From: Planctomycetota bacterium
GTDB lineage: Bacteria; Planctomycetota; Uabimicrobiia; Uabimicrobiales; Uabimicrobiaceae
NCBI GenBank assembly: GCA_029260735.1
Contig: JAJDCR010000114.1
Coordinates: 1 to 64,000 of the forward strand
Length of the DNA stretch: 64,000 bases
Reading direction: 5' to 3'
In this document: positions 26,971 through 34,940 of the stretch, one piece after another
Layout of the letters: every line of letters starts with the position of its first letter
Position numbering within the stretch: the first letter of the stretch is position 1
Program-made: the position numbers and the translations under genes
The notes under the pieces: generated by a model
Told to the model about the DNA's origin: nothing
Database searches by the model: none
What the model saw: only the letters and a program-made list of their open reading frames with translations

Positions 26971-28059
26971 TTGTTTACGAAATATCACCCGACAAAAGGC
27001 GAAATGCTCCAAATTTTGTCCCCCGAAGGCAAAATTATCAATACCAAATTTCAGCCTGAAATATCTACTGAAAAAGTACTCCAAGCATACAAATTAATGG
27101 TTTATACTCGAACGGTTGATCTAAAAACTGTTTCCTACCAACGACAAGGTCGTATGTATACCTATGCTCCCAACTTCGGGCAAGAAGCCTCAATGATAGG
27201 AACAGGCTTTCATATGAATCAAGAGGATTGGCTTGTCCCTTCTTACAGAGAAATGGGAGCCTTTTTCCACCGAGGAGTCACCCCAACAGACATATGGTTG
27301 TATTGGGGAGGACATGAAGATGGTGCCAAGTTCCCTAAGGCAACTAATACTCTTCCTATTTCTGTCCCCATTGCTTCTCAAATTATTCACGCAGCAGGAA
27401 TTGGGTATGGATTAAAGTTGCAAAAACAAAAAGGTATTGTCTATACATACTTTGGTGACGGAGGAACTTCCGAGGGAGATTTTCATGCCGGGCTTAATTT
27501 TGCCAGTGTCTGGAAAGCCCCTGTCATATTTATCTGCCAAAACAATCAATATGCCATTTCTCTTCGTCAAGAAAAACAAATGGCTTCCTCTAATATCGCG
27601 ATAAAATCTTTAGCCTATGGAATGCCTGGTATCCAAGTCGATGGAAATGACTTTTTTGCTTGCTACAGTGCTACCCAAAAAGCCGCACAACATATTGAAG
27701 AAGGAAAAGGGCCTGTGTTGATTGAAGCTCTTACTTATCGAAGAGGAGCTCATACAACAGCAGATGATCCCTCTCGCTACCGAAGTAAAGAAGAAGAAAA
27801 AATATGGGAAGAAAAAGATCCCATATTGAGACTCAAAAGATATCTAGTGGCCCAAAAACTATGGTCAGAAGAAGATGACACTAAACTCACTCAGCAGTAT
27901 GAAGAAGAAGTCGAAGCAGAGTTCCTGGAGTATGAGAAATATCCTCCCTATGAACTAAATGATGTTTTTCAGTACCTCTACAACACCATGCCAGATGATT
28001 TAGTAAAGCAAAAACAAGAGTATGAAAAGTATTTAGCTTGGAAGGAGTCTCGTTCATGA
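26971..28059 (+). CDS. pdhA: 2-oxo-acid dehydrogenase E1 alpha (pyruvate dehydrogenase-like)
   Basis: This is the thiamine-diphosphate subunit of the E1 heterotetramer, which decarboxylates pyruvate or a branched-chain 2-oxo acid. At 362 residues it has the TPP motif GDGGTSEGDF starting at 162 and ending with NNQYAIS at 191-197. The phosphorylation-loop region RRGAHTTADDPSRYR carries the conserved His. The start codon is TTG at 26971 with AGAGG eight bases upstream. It overlaps the E1-beta gene by ATGA. Substrate choice between pyruvate and branched-chain acids cannot be settled from the sequence alone. Confidence 0.9.
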   Translation: MFTKYHPTKGEMLQILSPEGKIINTKFQPEISTEKVLQAYKLMVYTRTVDLKTVSYQRQGRMYTYAPNFGQEASMIGTGFHMNQEDWLVPSYREMGAFFHRGVTPTDIWLYWGGHEDGAKFPKATNTLPISVPIASQIIHAAGIGYGLKLQKQKGIVYTYFGDGGTSEGDFHAGLNFASVWKAPVIFICQNNQYAISLRQEKQMASSNIAIKSLAYGMPGIQVDGNDFFACYSATQKAAQHIEEGKGPVLIEALTYRRGAHTTADDPSRYRSKEEEKIWEEKDPILRLKRYLVAQKLWSEEDDTKLTQQYEEEVEAEFLEYEKYPPYELNDVFQYLYNTMPDDLVKQKQEYEKYLAWKESRS

Positions 28060-29033
28060 CATTGATGAATATGGTACAAAGTATTAATTCTGCTTTAGAC
28101 ATCAAGTTGGAAGAGGACCCCAAAGTTCTCTCTTTTGGAGAAGACGCAGGACTCGAAGGAGGCGTTTTCCGAGTAACGGAAAATCTGCAAAAAAAACACG
28201 GAGAAGAAAGGGTTTTTGACACCCCTTTATCGGAAGCAGGAATTATCGGCTCAGCTGTTGGAATGTGCATGACAGGCCTACGCCCTGTTGCCGAAATCCA
28301 ATTTTCAGGATTTGTTTATCCAGCCTACGATCACATTATCTCTCACGCTGCCCGTATGCATAATCGAACTCGTGGTCGCTATGATATGTCTATGGTCATC
28401 CGTATGCCCTATGGAGGTGGAATCAAAGCCATTGAGCACCATTCTGAGAGCATGGAAACACTTTTTGCTCATGTTCCTGGCTTAAAGGTGGTCATTCCTT
28501 CCACTCCTTACGATGCCAAAGGTCTTCTCATAAGCTCTATCGAATCAGATGATCCTATCATATACATGGAGCCCAAGAGGCTCTACCGAGCTATGAAGCA
28601 AGAAGTTCCCGATGGAAAATTTCAAATAGATATCGGCAAAGCAAAAATCGTTCAAGAAGGTAGTGATATCACCGTAGTTTCCTATGGTGCTATGATGAAA
28701 GAAGCGAGAGAAGCGGCTATTCTTGCCCAAAAAGAAGGCTACTCTGTCGAATTGATAGACCTACGAACGATCTATCCTCTAGACCGCAAAACCGTCGCTG
28801 AGTCCATTCGAAAAACCGGTCGCCTTCTTTCTGTAACCGAAGGTCCTTCTTTTTCCGGCATAGGAAGCGAACTAGTTACGTTAGCCAACGAAGAAGCCTT
28901 TTTAAGCTTAGAAGCTCCTCCTACTCGACTAGCGGGTTTTGATACCATTGTTCCCTTACCAAAAGGAGAACATTTCTATTTTCATACAGCTGATAGAATC
29001 CTTTATGAAGTAGAGAAACTCGTCAAGTACTAA
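28056..29033 (+). CDS. pdhB: 2-oxo-acid dehydrogenase E1 beta
   Basis: This 325-residue subunit completes the E1 active site. The conserved FGEDAGLEGGVFRVTE segment supplies the TPP-contacting Glu. PLSEAGIIGSAVGM, EIQFSGFVYPAYDHI and VIRMPYGGG are family blocks, and the C-terminal transketolase fold has RLAGFDTIVP. Start ATG 28056 overlaps the E1-alpha stop (ATGA) and has AGGAG upstream; a frame start at 28038 is less likely. It is followed by E2 after 32 bases. Confidence 0.92.
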   Translation: MTLMNMVQSINSALDIKLEEDPKVLSFGEDAGLEGGVFRVTENLQKKHGEERVFDTPLSEAGIIGSAVGMCMTGLRPVAEIQFSGFVYPAYDHIISHAARMHNRTRGRYDMSMVIRMPYGGGIKAIEHHSESMETLFAHVPGLKVVIPSTPYDAKGLLISSIESDDPIIYMEPKRLYRAMKQEVPDGKFQIDIGKAKIVQEGSDITVVSYGAMMKEAREAAILAQKEGYSVELIDLRTIYPLDRKTVAESIRKTGRLLSVTEGPSFSGIGSELVTLANEEAFLSLEAPPTRLAGFDTIVPLPKGEHFYFHTADRILYEVEKLVKY

Positions 29034-29065
29034 TTACCAAAAATTCTGTTACTCAGGAGTATACA

Positions 29066-30331
29066 ATGAGCTTTTCTTTTAAATTTCCAGATATTGGAGA
29101 AGGGATCACTGAGGGAACCATCATAGAGTGGTACGTAGAGGTAGGACAAGAGGTTAAAGCCAATCAACCTGTGCTAAAGGTCGAAACAGATAAAGTAGTT
29201 GATGACATTCCCTCGCCTCGAACCGGTAAAATTATTGCCCGATATGGAGAACCCCAACAAGAGATTAAGGTAGGGGATGTTCTCATAGAGATCCAAGTAG
29301 AGGGTGAGCCACAAGCAAACTCGAGTTCAGAAGAGGAACACCAAGAAAGCGTTGGTGTTGTCGGAACTCTTGAGGTGGCCAAAGAATCAGATGTATTACC
29401 CAGCAGCGATGAAGGCACAGGAACCAGAAGCGTAGCTGTATCTACAAACAAAAAATCTCTAGCCACTCCAGCCGCGAGAGCCTATGCTAGAAACAAAGGG
29501 ATAGATATCAACACTGTAACAGGAACTGGCCCAGCAGGCCGTGTAACCAAAGCAGATATTGATAATTACCAAGGAGTAACCTCGACAACAACCAGTCAAC
29601 CAACTCCTCCTCCCATCAAAGTATCAAAGTCGGAGTCTCACGAAATTGTCCCTCTCAGCCAAATACGTAAAACCATTGCCAAGCGTATGGTTCTATCAAA
29701 ACAAACGGCTCCTCATATGACTGTTCTCGAAGAGGTGGAAGTTTCTTCTCTAGTAGCTCTGCGCAGTGCCCAAAAAGAAAAATTCGCTGCGAGAGGAGCA
29801 AAACTAACTTACCTCCCCTTCATCCTTAAAGCTGTCGTCACCGCTCTCAAAGAACACAAGGTTCTTAATAGCCAACTTGACCTCGAAAATAATCGTATAA
29901 TCTACAAAAAAGATTATAATATAGGTATCGCAGTAGACGCACCCGATGGTTTGGTTGTCCCTGTCATTCACAGCGCAGACAGAATGTCCATCTTTGAACT
30001 AAGCCAAACGATTGAAAGTCTAGCTCAAAAAGCCCGAGATCGCCAGCTATCTATGGACAATCTCAAAGGCGGAACCTTCTCTCTAACCAACTTCGGAGCT
30101 ATCGCGGGAATCTATGGAATCCCGATCATCAACTACCCAGAAGTAGCTATTCTAGGACTAGGGCGCATCCAAAAAATCCCCGTCATCAAAAACGACGAAA
30201 TTCAAAAAGGCCAAGTCCTTCCATTATCTCTCTCTGTTGACCACCGAATTGTCGATGGCGGAGACGCCACTCGGTTTCTACGAATGGTAATGGAGCTTTT
30301 GGCTGACCCAATGGAATTGTTGTTGATGTAA
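29066..30331 (+). CDS. pdhC: dihydrolipoamide acyltransferase (E2)
   Basis: This is the core acyltransferase that takes the acyl group from E1 to CoA. At 421 residues it has one lipoyl domain (1-80, lipoyl Lys K43 in VETDKVVDD) and a Ser/Glu-rich linker. The E1/E3-binding domain is at 131-168 (ATPAARAYARNKGID). The catalytic domain has His393 and Asp397 in VDHRIVDGG. The single lipoyl domain with VETDK is as in branched-chain and Gram-positive-type complexes. No E3 gene follows. A lipoate ligase lies 1.1 kb downstream. The gene ends just before a long inverted repeat. Confidence 0.95.
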   Translation: MSFSFKFPDIGEGITEGTIIEWYVEVGQEVKANQPVLKVETDKVVDDIPSPRTGKIIARYGEPQQEIKVGDVLIEIQVEGEPQANSSSEEEHQESVGVVGTLEVAKESDVLPSSDEGTGTRSVAVSTNKKSLATPAARAYARNKGIDINTVTGTGPAGRVTKADIDNYQGVTSTTTSQPTPPPIKVSKSESHEIVPLSQIRKTIAKRMVLSKQTAPHMTVLEEVEVSSLVALRSAQKEKFAARGAKLTYLPFILKAVVTALKEHKVLNSQLDLENNRIIYKKDYNIGIAVDAPDGLVVPVIHSADRMSIFELSQTIESLAQKARDRQLSMDNLKGGTFSLTNFGAIAGIYGIPIINYPEVAILGLGRIQKIPVIKNDEIQKGQVLPLSLSVDHRIVDGGDATRFLRMVMELLADPMELLLM

Positions 30332-30361
30332 ATCGAAGACCTGTTTTGTGCATGGCTGAGA

Positions 30362-30447
30362 GGGGTAGGTTTTTTTTGTTTTGGGATTAATTTTGTAGCG
30401 TAGTTTAAGAGCTTGCAAAATTAATCCCAAAACAAAAAACCTACCCC
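30362..30447. terminator. large inverted repeat between E2 and the cupin gene
   Basis: Arms of 34 and 32 bases (30362-30395 and 30416-30447) pair almost perfectly, with only two extra T in the left arm. They enclose a 20-base loop. Each arm has an A/T homopolymer run and a GC clamp (ggggtagg/cctacccc) at its base. The arrangement lies between convergent genes and probably terminates both. The long loop and GC clamp at the foot are less usual than for the other terminators here. Confidence 0.75.
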
Positions 30448-30529
30448 AGACAGCGCTCTGCAGGGGTGTTCAAGCGACAAAGCGGTAAAAAATGAAAGTA
30501 GACCGGCTCACTTCAGCAGGAGTATTTAT

Positions 30530-30880
30530 TCACAGCTTCATTCGCCCAAAGTCATCTTCTAGCCTCTCAATATCATCTTCTCCAAAGTAAGTTCCTGTCT
30601 GAACTTCAATAAATACTAAGTTCTTATCACCTTTGTTAGCTACTCGATGAATCGCTGCTAAGGGGATATCGATCGCTTCTTTTTCCTTTAAAATAATTAC
30701 TTTATCGTCTAGAGTAACTTGGGCTTCTCCTGTAAGGATATACCAATGTTCCGCACGATATTTATGTCTTTGTAGGCTAAGGCGCTTATTTGGATAAACG
30801 ATGATACGTTTTACTTTATGGTCTTTTTCATCCGCGAGTATAAGGTAATATCCCCAAGGACGTTGGTTGTTCTCTACCAT
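30530..30880 (-). CDS. cupin protein, mannose-6-phosphate isomerase type II C-terminal-like
   Basis: This 116-residue single-domain cupin is equal to the C-terminal isomerase domain of ManC/AlgA (type II phosphomannose isomerase). PWGYY at the start, SLQRHKYRAEHWYILTGEA (metal-binding His-x-His-like and Glu), IPLAAIHRVAN and EVQTGTYFGEDDIERLEDDFGR are typical. The GDP-mannose pyrophosphorylase half is absent, so it is a stand-alone protein. It may interconvert fructose-6-P and mannose-6-P for the sugar nucleotides used by the EPS locus downstream. Confidence 0.87.
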   Translation of the reverse strand: MVENNQRPWGYYLILADEKDHKVKRIIVYPNKRLSLQRHKYRAEHWYILTGEAQVTLDDKVIILKEKEAIDIPLAAIHRVANKGDKNLVFIEVQTGTYFGEDDIERLEDDFGRMKL

Positions 30881-31229
30881 ATTTTTTCTCTAAGATTCTA
30901 AATATTCTTCACAAACAAAGGGCAATGATGAAAATGAGCCAATAGATATAACCAAACTGTTTTCAATGTGTTCCTATACTTAAGGAAATAAAGCTCAACT
31001 TGTTAATATAAATTAACATATGTTACTAATATATTCAAACTAATAGCATTGAGCTCCAGTTTTTTTATAGACATTTACTTTCCTTTTAGCTTTTTCTCCC
31101 TATCAAAGAAATTATATAGATATTCTCTATATTTTTCTTAATTTTAAAAAAAATGTAGCCCTAAAATCTACCTTATGTCTTTATTTTTTACTACTTGAAG
31201 TCCCATATTATTTGTAATACAATAATTAT
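30881..31229. other. 349-base AT-rich gap with palindromes before the RHH gene
   Basis: No gene is seen. It holds the inverted repeat gttaatataaattaac (31002-31017), overlapping a perfect 12-bp palindrome taacatatgtta (31014-31025), and at its right end the promoter of the next gene. Upstream DNA for the divergent cupin gene also lies here. Confidence 0.6.
31195..31223 (+). promoter_or_regulatory. promoter giving a probably leaderless transcript
   Basis: TTGAAG (31195-31200), a 17-base spacer and TACAAT (31218-31223). The ATG of the next gene is at 31230, only six bases past the -10 box. Transcription would therefore begin at or within a base or two of the start codon. No Shine-Dalgarno precedes this ATG, which agrees. 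Confidence 0.5.
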
Positions 31230-31445
31230 ATGGATAAAAAAATAAGAAAAGTAGGTAGGCCTAAGAAAAAAGAGCAGGATAAGCTTTCTGAAATCATAAA
31301 TGTAAGAGTATCCTTTGAAAGAAAGCAAATCATTGGCCACCATGCCCGCATCAATCAAAAAAGCCAGAGCGAAATTGTCAATTTAGCTTTGGATCAGTAT
31401 TTCGAAAGAAAAAATGAGAGGCTCGATAATATTCGTGTGCATTAA
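31230..31445 (+). CDS. small ribbon-helix-helix-like DNA-binding protein
   Basis: The 71-residue basic protein starts with an AT-hook-like RKVGRPKKK (7-15). A strand IINVRVS and two helices (FERKQIIGHHARINQKSQSEIVNLALDQYFERK) then match the ribbon-helix-helix pattern of CopG/MetJ-type repressors. Such proteins bind palindromes as dimers. No toxin gene is adjacent. The next gene, lplA-like, starts 5 bases after its stop, so it could regulate that gene. Confidence 0.7.
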   Translation: MDKKIRKVGRPKKKEQDKLSEIINVRVSFERKQIIGHHARINQKSQSEIVNLALDQYFERKNERLDNIRVH

Positions 31446-31450
31446 TTATT

Positions 31451-32083
31451 ATGGAAAATATTATGGAAAATATTCTGCAAAAGTACGATTTACCTGATTT
31501 AGAACTGCGCGATGACAACATAAGCTCATACCGTTATCTGATTTGGCAACCGCAAGAAGTCATGGTTATTCTAGGACGAAGCAATCAAATTGCTGATGCT
31601 GTCTTTCTTGAAAATTGCCTAAGCGACAAGGTTCCTATTATGCAGCGGCCTACAGGAGGGCAATCAGTTGTCCTAAGCACTAAGATGTTGGCTATATCTA
31701 TACTAGCAGGGGAAGAAAGAGAAAAACAACTTCCTTCCAAGGAGTACTTTCGGATTTACAATGAAAGAATTATGGAGGGATTGGCTCAGTTAGGTGTAAA
31801 AACTTTGGAGTATAAGGGAATATCAGATATTACTCTTAATGGAAAAAAAATTGCAGGAACCGCTCTCTATCGCAACCGTCAAAAGGTTTTCTATCATGCT
31901 ATTTTAAACATTGGAGAAGATCCTTTTCTTTTGGAGAGATATTTAAGATACCCTGTTCGTGCTCCTGAGTATCGTGAAAAGAGGCAACATCATGAATTTG
32001 TTACCTCTATCCATAAGGAAGGTTTTTCTTTTTCTCATAAAAGAATCGAAAAAGCTATTGCTCAGCAGATTCAAACTTGGTAA
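31451..32083 (+). CDS. lplA: lipoate-protein ligase A family protein
   Basis: This protein attaches lipoyl or octanoyl groups to lysines of E2 and glycine-cleavage H proteins. At 210 residues it is the short form without the C-terminal accessory domain. It shows LGRSNQ, RPTGGQSVV (66-74, the lipoyl-AMP loop) and DITLNGKKIAGTALYR (126-141) with the catalytic Lys. It may act as a lipoyl/octanoyl transferase (LipM-like) and not a true ligase; the sequence does not decide. The first codons are a 12-bp direct duplication (atggaaaatatt twice), giving two candidate ATGs at 31451 and 31463. Confidence 0.88.
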   Translation: MENIMENILQKYDLPDLELRDDNISSYRYLIWQPQEVMVILGRSNQIADAVFLENCLSDKVPIMQRPTGGQSVVLSTKMLAISILAGEEREKQLPSKEYFRIYNERIMEGLAQLGVKTLEYKGISDITLNGKKIAGTALYRNRQKVFYHAILNIGEDPFLLERYLRYPVRAPEYREKRQHHEFVTSIHKEGFSFSHKRIEKAIAQQIQTW

Positions 32084-32105
32084 AAAAATCCCATTCAGAG
32101 AAAAA

Positions 32106-33392
32106 TCAATCTCCGTTGTACAAATTAACAAACTTTTGCACAATTTCTGCTAGCTCTTCTTCTTCCGCTTTCTCTATTTGGCTTACGAGTTTCATTTTTT
32201 CTTCTGAAAGAGCTAAAGCTTTGGGAATAATAGAGAAAAGATGACTTGCTGATAAACAAACTACCCCTGTATCATCTCCAAGCAGCCAATCCCCTGGGCG
32301 AATCCAAACATTACCAATTTGTAAAGGCTCGTTCTTTAAAACCATTCCCCGATGATTAGTCACAGCGCTGGTAAGAGCAGTGGTATAACAAGGAAAGCCT
32401 CTATCTCGAATTTTATTGATATCTGTGATACTACCATAGATAACGACCCCAGCTAATCCTCTCTTCAAAGCAATTTCTGTTGCTATTTGACCCCAGACAG
32501 CCGGGCCCTGTCCACCCGAATCAATAACGAGAATATCTCCTGGCTCAACTTCTAATAAAAACTCTAATACTTCAATATGAGCTCCCGGCCACACTTTTAA
32601 GGTGTTAACCTTACCAATCAACTTGGTGTACTTATGAATCGGGTAAACTCGGTCTAAATAGACAGAGTGCTTAACCGCATCACAAATATCTGCGGGCATT
32701 AGATTATCGAGCATTTTTCTCAAGCTCTCCTCATTTACGGAGACGGGATTCAGAGGAAAAGCTTTTTCGCAATTGGCTAAAATTACTTGTAGGTTTTTCA
32801 CTGCCTCTTGGCAATCTTTACCAGAAGAGTCGGAAAAGCGAGCAATCAAAGTGGATATTCCAAGGGAAATGGCTTGGCTAATTTCTTCCTCGGAAGAAAG
32901 CCCTGTAATTCCAAGGGGAGTCTGTCCGACCAAAGAAATGATCTCTTGAAGAGAATAGAAGGGCTTATCTTCATCTCCCTTCAAAGAAATAAATACCATA
33001 TCGACCTCAGGAACTCCTTGGGCCAATTTATAACCAATTTCCGAAAGTCCCCGAAAATCCAAAATTACCTTAACTCCTTTTTCTTTGCCAGCCTGTATAG
33101 CTCTTTCCCATAGGTGAAAAGGGATTGCTCCTGAAATAGTAACACACGATGCCCCCGCCGTAGCAGCAGCATTTACCTCTTCCACCACATTTTCTGTGGA
33201 CTTCATATCTACGATAAGGAAAACTTCGGGAAAACGATCTCTTAAAATCCGGACACTGTTCAAACCTGAGTTTTTCAGTAGAGTTGTCCCGATCTCTATT
33301 GTATCAACTCCAGCCAAAATACATTGCTCTGCGCAAAAGAGAGCATTTTCCAAATGCAAAAACTCTAGATTAACTTGTAGCCTTAACTTCAT
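32106..33392 (-). CDS. hexulose-6-phosphate synthase / RraA-like fusion protein
   Basis: The 428-residue protein joins an N-terminal TIM barrel of the hexulose-6-phosphate synthase/3-keto-gulonate-6-P decarboxylase family (1-~210) to a C-terminal RraA/HMG-aldolase-like domain (~225-428). Both parts carry clear family patterns: IEIGTTLLK, IVDMKSTE and DFRG in the first; GDILVIDSGGQGPAVWG and GLAGVVIYGSITD in the second. Key residues differ: DxKxxD reads D62-x-K64-x-x-E67, and the RraA-family Arg-Asp pair reads Thr323-Asp324. The formaldehyde-fixing or aldolase activity is therefore uncertain. It converges on lplA with a 22-base gap, and the phosphoglycosyltransferase gene lies 25 bases upstream of its start. 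Confidence 0.85.
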   Translation of the reverse strand: MKLRLQVNLEFLHLENALFCAEQCILAGVDTIEIGTTLLKNSGLNSVRILRDRFPEVFLIVDMKSTENVVEEVNAAATAGASCVTISGAIPFHLWERAIQAGKEKGVKVILDFRGLSEIGYKLAQGVPEVDMVFISLKGDEDKPFYSLQEIISLVGQTPLGITGLSSEEEISQAISLGISTLIARFSDSSGKDCQEAVKNLQVILANCEKAFPLNPVSVNEESLRKMLDNLMPADICDAVKHSVYLDRVYPIHKYTKLIGKVNTLKVWPGAHIEVLEFLLEVEPGDILVIDSGGQGPAVWGQIATEIALKRGLAGVVIYGSITDINKIRDRGFPCYTTALTSAVTNHRGMVLKNEPLQIGNVWIRPGDWLLGDDTGVVCLSASHLFSIIPKALALSEEKMKLVSQIEKAEEEELAEIVQKFVNLYNGD

Positions 33393-33417
33393 CAGAACTT
33401 CCTAAGCTAGTTAAAAA

Positions 33418-34920
33418 CTATCGACCTTTAAATCCAAACATAACCTTAACTGTATTGATAACAATTAAAAAGTCAATGAATGGCCCTTTATTTTTGATAT
33501 AGTACAGATCATATTGTAATTTAATCATGGAGTCTTCGACCGAAGCCCCATAACGATAGATGGTTTGAGCCCAACCTGTCAATCCTGGTTTAACCGCATG
33601 ACGAGAACGATAAAAGGGAATTTCTTCGGAGAGTTTCTCCACAAACTCTGGTCTTTCTGGACGAGGGCCAATAATGCTCATTTCCCCTTTTAATATATTC
33701 CAAAATTGAGGAAATTCATCCAAGCGGGTTTTACGAAGAAAATTTCCCACCCTGGTAATACGATTGTCCTCCTCTCCAGCCCAAACTGCTCCATTTTTTT
33801 CCGCATCAACAATCATAGAACGAAACTTGATAATGTTATAGAGTTTACCAGATTTCCCAACTCTTTTATGGATATAAAACAGAGGGCCTGGAGAATAGAT
33901 TCTATTTGCTAGCCAGATAAAAGGTATCATTAAAAAAGTCAAAACACAACCAACAATCCCAGCAAAAAAATCAACAATATCACGAAGAACCATATACATA
34001 CGATATGTTGCTCCCCGTCGCAGTGGCATGACCACACTTAAATCTTGGCCAGCGTGCTGAATAGGTACCTTGCCTGTAATTTCTTCATATAAAGCAGGCA
34101 TAGTGGTGACAGAGATTCCCATTTCTCGGCAATCTAGAATAGTCTGGAACATATCTGCTTTAATATCATGAGTAATTGCAACAACAATTTCATCAGGCCG
34201 AGATTCATTAACAATATCAATAAAGTTGGAACAGCCTCCGAGAACAGGTACACCTTCAAACTCTTTACCTACTTTTTCTTTGTCATCATCAATATAACCA
34301 ATAATGTCATAGCAAGGGCTTAGATGAACATCCCCCTCTATTCGAGCCATTAGCTTAATTTCCTTAGCCAAAGTTTTACCGGCCTGGCCCGCACCTACAA
34401 TAACAGCCGTTTTATGAAAGGTCGACTGAACTAGAAAAAAACTATACAAAAAGCGCCACAATCCAATGCCAAACATAACCGTTAAAGGAAAGAGGAAAGC
34501 TTCAAAGCGCGATCCCGGAAAAATAGGAGTGTAGTAAGGAATGAATAAATATAAAAAAGTAGCGCAAAAAGATGCGATTACAGAAGTAAAAATACTTCTC
34601 CAAGTGCTAGAAGCTAAGATAACATCATAAATATTAAATAAAATAGCTACAGTTATCCAAAGTCCAATTAAAATAGCAAACCATAAGGTATAGTCAGAAC
34701 TATCAAAAAAAACAGATTTGTATATATTCCGGCGAAAAATATACCAATGCAAAGATAAACATAGTATGAGAAGGTCTATCACAAAAAGTAAGAGCTTTCG
34801 TTCTGACCAACCTAAAGGAATTTTTTTTTCTCTCATTTTTTTTATTCGTTTTTGAGCTGTATTTTTAGCAGAGAAGGTAGATCCAGCATCTACATTGCTT
34901 TCTTGTTCTTTTATTGCCAT
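33418..34920 (-). CDS. undecaprenyl-phosphate sugar phosphotransferase (initiating EPS enzyme)
   Basis: This polyprenyl-phosphate hexose-1-phosphate transferase (500 residues) puts the first sugar on the lipid carrier at the inner face of the membrane. Four N-terminal membrane segments are followed by a Rossmann-like CoA-binding domain (AVIVGAGQAGKTLAKEI at about 170-186). A fifth hydrophobic segment precedes the catalytic domain with YIHKRVG, IIKFRSM, RVGNFLRKTRLDEFPQFWNIL, GPRPERPEFV and KPGLTGWAQ. It is like WbaP, PssY and EpsE proteins. The sugar is not predictable. It leads or ends the minus-strand EPS gene run to 50.5 kb. Confidence 0.95.
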   Translation of the reverse strand: MAIKEQESNVDAGSTFSAKNTAQKRIKKMREKKIPLGWSERKLLLFVIDLLILCLSLHWYIFRRNIYKSVFFDSSDYTLWFAILIGLWITVAILFNIYDVILASSTWRSIFTSVIASFCATFLYLFIPYYTPIFPGSRFEAFLFPLTVMFGIGLWRFLYSFFLVQSTFHKTAVIVGAGQAGKTLAKEIKLMARIEGDVHLSPCYDIIGYIDDDKEKVGKEFEGVPVLGGCSNFIDIVNESRPDEIVVAITHDIKADMFQTILDCREMGISVTTMPALYEEITGKVPIQHAGQDLSVVMPLRRGATYRMYMVLRDIVDFFAGIVGCVLTFLMIPFIWLANRIYSPGPLFYIHKRVGKSGKLYNIIKFRSMIVDAEKNGAVWAGEEDNRITRVGNFLRKTRLDEFPQFWNILKGEMSIIGPRPERPEFVEKLSEEIPFYRSRHAVKPGLTGWAQTIYRYGASVEDSMIKLQYDLYYIKNKGPFIDFLIVINTVKVMFGFKGR

Positions 34921-34940
34921 AAAATTTTGATAATCTATAT

